This document shows, piece after piece, positions 62,788-64,000 of a stretch of DNA of 64,000 nucleotides. Numbering within the stretch: position 1 is the first letter of the stretch; each line of letters starts with the position of its first letter. Below the pieces are notes generated by a model. That model saw only the letters and a program-made list of their open reading frames with translations. It was not told the origin of the DNA and did not search any database. The DNA comes from Lachnospiraceae bacterium UBA7050 (GTDB taxonomy: Bacteria; Bacillota; Clostridia; Lachnospirales; Lachnospiraceae). Made by a program: the position numbers and the translations under genes. The stretch is from contig DLAJ01000007.1 in assembly GCA_002493905.1 (NCBI GenBank), positions 1 through 64,000 of the forward strand, given 5' to 3'.

Positions 62788-63696
62788 TTACTCCCTTTCT
62801 CTTTGACGCGCAAGGTCCTTTTTCTGTTTCAGATCAAGCCAGTTTCCCCATTCAATATCCGTTCCCTCCGGTATCAGATGCATAAACCCGCCAGTAGGAA
62901 TAAACGTGAGTTCCGAAATATAGACTTTGCCGTTCACGTCATACAAATCCACTCTGACAAACGGAAAATCTCTGCTCAAAATTTCTGCGTACCTAACGAG
63001 TTCATCCATATGCTCCGGTTTCGGATGGGGCAAAGTCTTCCTGACATGACCTGAAAGGCAATAGGGCAGCATCTCCCAATCCATGCTGTAATAATTCAGA
63101 TATTTATCCTTTTCCCCGTTTTCACCGTTCTCAGAAACGTATAAAACCTTGGGTACTCCGTTAAAACAATAAAATTTATAGGTCCGAAGTTCATCGCCCA
63201 AATATTCCTCCGCTATGATCTTCTTCTTTACATATCGATATTGCACTTCTGCAAATTCCTTCCAGTAGTCCTCTTTCATCCATTGTTTTAGTAAGCGCAC
63301 GCTCTCCTTGATATCCAGGCGGCTCTTATCAGGACACAAAATATTGTAACCGCAGCCATGATTGCACTTGATCACAAAGGAATCGGGCAGCACATCCCAG
63401 TCAATCTCCGCTGTAGAGTCATACACACCGTATAATTTGGGACACAAGTGCTCTAACTTTTTCCCTGCCAGATATTCCCTGAGCCGGTATTTATCAACAC
63501 ACATCGTTACTGTATCATTTTTATAATAGTCATGCAGCTTCAGATATTGCAGCTTCTCATTAATTGTCACCGGATTTTCAAGATTACATTCCCTGCCAAA
63601 ATTGTACCGATATATCCGCTTTGTCTCATATGTTGGAGCTATCGCAGATAATAATTTTCTTTTTTCCAAGCTCAGTCTTTCCCTGATCACACCCAT
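62788..63696 (-). CDS. TupA-like ATP-grasp protein
   Basis: 302 residues. NPVTINEKLQYLKLHDYY and CVDKYRLREYL open the protein. FVIKCNHGCGYNILCPDKS (about 120) is the ATP-contact strand, IIAEEYLGD (about 175) and FVRVDLYDVNGKVYISELTF (about 255-275) carry the acidic metal ligands of the ATP-grasp fold. TupA was described in teichuronopeptide synthesis; relatives are frequent in capsule loci, where they are thought to join an amino acid or acid to the glycan. It ends four bases before the start of the aminotransferase gene. Confidence 0.78.
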   Translation of the reverse strand: MGVIRERLSLEKRKLLSAIAPTYETKRIYRYNFGRECNLENPVTINEKLQYLKLHDYYKNDTVTMCVDKYRLREYLAGKKLEHLCPKLYGVYDSTAEIDWDVLPDSFVIKCNHGCGYNILCPDKSRLDIKESVRLLKQWMKEDYWKEFAEVQYRYVKKKIIAEEYLGDELRTYKFYCFNGVPKVLYVSENGENGEKDKYLNYYSMDWEMLPYCLSGHVRKTLPHPKPEHMDELVRYAEILSRDFPFVRVDLYDVNGKVYISELTFIPTGGFMHLIPEGTDIEWGNWLDLKQKKDLARQRERE

Positions 63697-63709
63697 TTTT
63701 TCATCCCTA

Positions 63710-64000
63710 TCATTGCTTTGTTACAATCTTCAGTTCCTTGGAACCTAGCTTTGCCGCTATCATTCCAAACGTGCTGCCCTTGCTGCCAAGGATTTTTCTG
63801 CATTTAGACAATGCCCAGAGATCCACGCAGGCATCCAGAATGCCATCCGCTTGATCTCTTCCCCAGCTCTTATGATCTTTGAAGAAAACACGGTCTCCAA
63901 ATCTTTGAACGATCTCCCGCTCCACTTTGCTGTCGTCTGTTGCCACAAAAAAGCTTAAGGTGCGATCCCGTTCCGATTCTTTCTGCAATTCCTCAAAAAA
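63710..64000 (-). CDS. C-terminal part of a fucosyltransferase-like protein (open at window edge)
   Basis: The frame is open through the window end, so the N-terminal part is missing. The visible 97 residues contain TLSFFVATDDSKVEREIVQR, VDLWALSKCRKILGSKGSTF and GMIAAKLGSKELKI. This is the nucleotide-binding C-terminal pattern (ATDD, then LSxCxxxxGSxxSTF) of the fucosyltransferase superfamily. The stop lies 14 bases before the ATP-grasp gene. With the gene at 35873-36859 it is the second member of that superfamily in the window. Confidence 0.62.
   Translation of the reverse strand, partial: FFEELQKESERDRTLSFFVATDDSKVEREIVQRFGDRVFFKDHKSWGRDQADGILDACVDLWALSKCRKILGSKGSTFGMIAAKLGSKELKIVTKQ

Overview
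The window looks like part of the chromosome of an anaerobic Firmicute, most likely a gut Lachnospiraceae or a relative. This is an inference from strong AGGAGG-type ribosome binding sites, frequent TTG and GTG starts, and a gene set typical of that group: paired pyruvyl-transferase and FrhB-like genes, a YfhO-family protein, TIGR04325, DUF4422 and DUF6492 families, and PglK-type ABC exporters. No housekeeping gene, RNA gene or CRISPR array is visible.

Layout. Bases 1-924 (+) are the 3' part of a DDE transposase with an in-frame stop near its 5' edge. Bases 998-7108 (-) form a clearly A+T-richer island. It holds a very large protein (APH-type kinase, degenerate STAND-like NTPase, helical repeats, cold-shock-like OB domain), broken at a G7 tract, followed by a protein with a catalytically degenerate diadenylate-cyclase-like domain. 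This pair is the best candidate for an undescribed sensing or conflict system. Next is an unrecognised 583-residue protein (7257-9008) with its own terminator.

From 9351 to the end almost every gene is on the minus strand and belongs to surface-glycan synthesis. I read three modules. Module A (about 9.3-27.8 kb) has a Wzx flippase, FrhB, two tandem pyruvyl transferases, an adenylation enzyme/carrier protein/acyltransferase/ArnD-like deacylase set, a 2-epimerase-family enzyme, a GtrB-type transferase, a frameshifted YfhO-like protein, a DegT aminotransferase, a cupin and a frameshifted methyltransferase. Module B (about 27.8-41.8 kb) has about eleven glycosyltransferases of many folds around a PglK-type ABC exporter. 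A two-gene insert (41997-44040) encodes an HD phosphohydrolase and a small protein, flanked by short repeats and a dyad. Module C (44.2-64 kb, open at the edge) has RfbH-type dehydrase, a ThDP enzyme, an aldolase fusion, a HAD phosphatase, an SDR, GT-C membrane proteins, a second ABC exporter, an acyltransferase, an FkbM methyltransferase, more transferases, a DegT aminotransferase and an ATP-grasp enzyme.

How they may work together: nucleotide sugars are tailored (dideoxy, branched, amino, pyruvylated or acylated forms), assembled on a lipid carrier by the transferases, and flipped by Wzx or one of two ABC exporters. Three exporters in one locus suggest two or three separate glycans. Priming transferase, chain ligase and most nucleotide-sugar genes are not in the window.

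All three G tracts of seven or more that I found on the coding strand break a gene, and in each case one G fewer restores the frame. This is either phase variation or homopolymer error.
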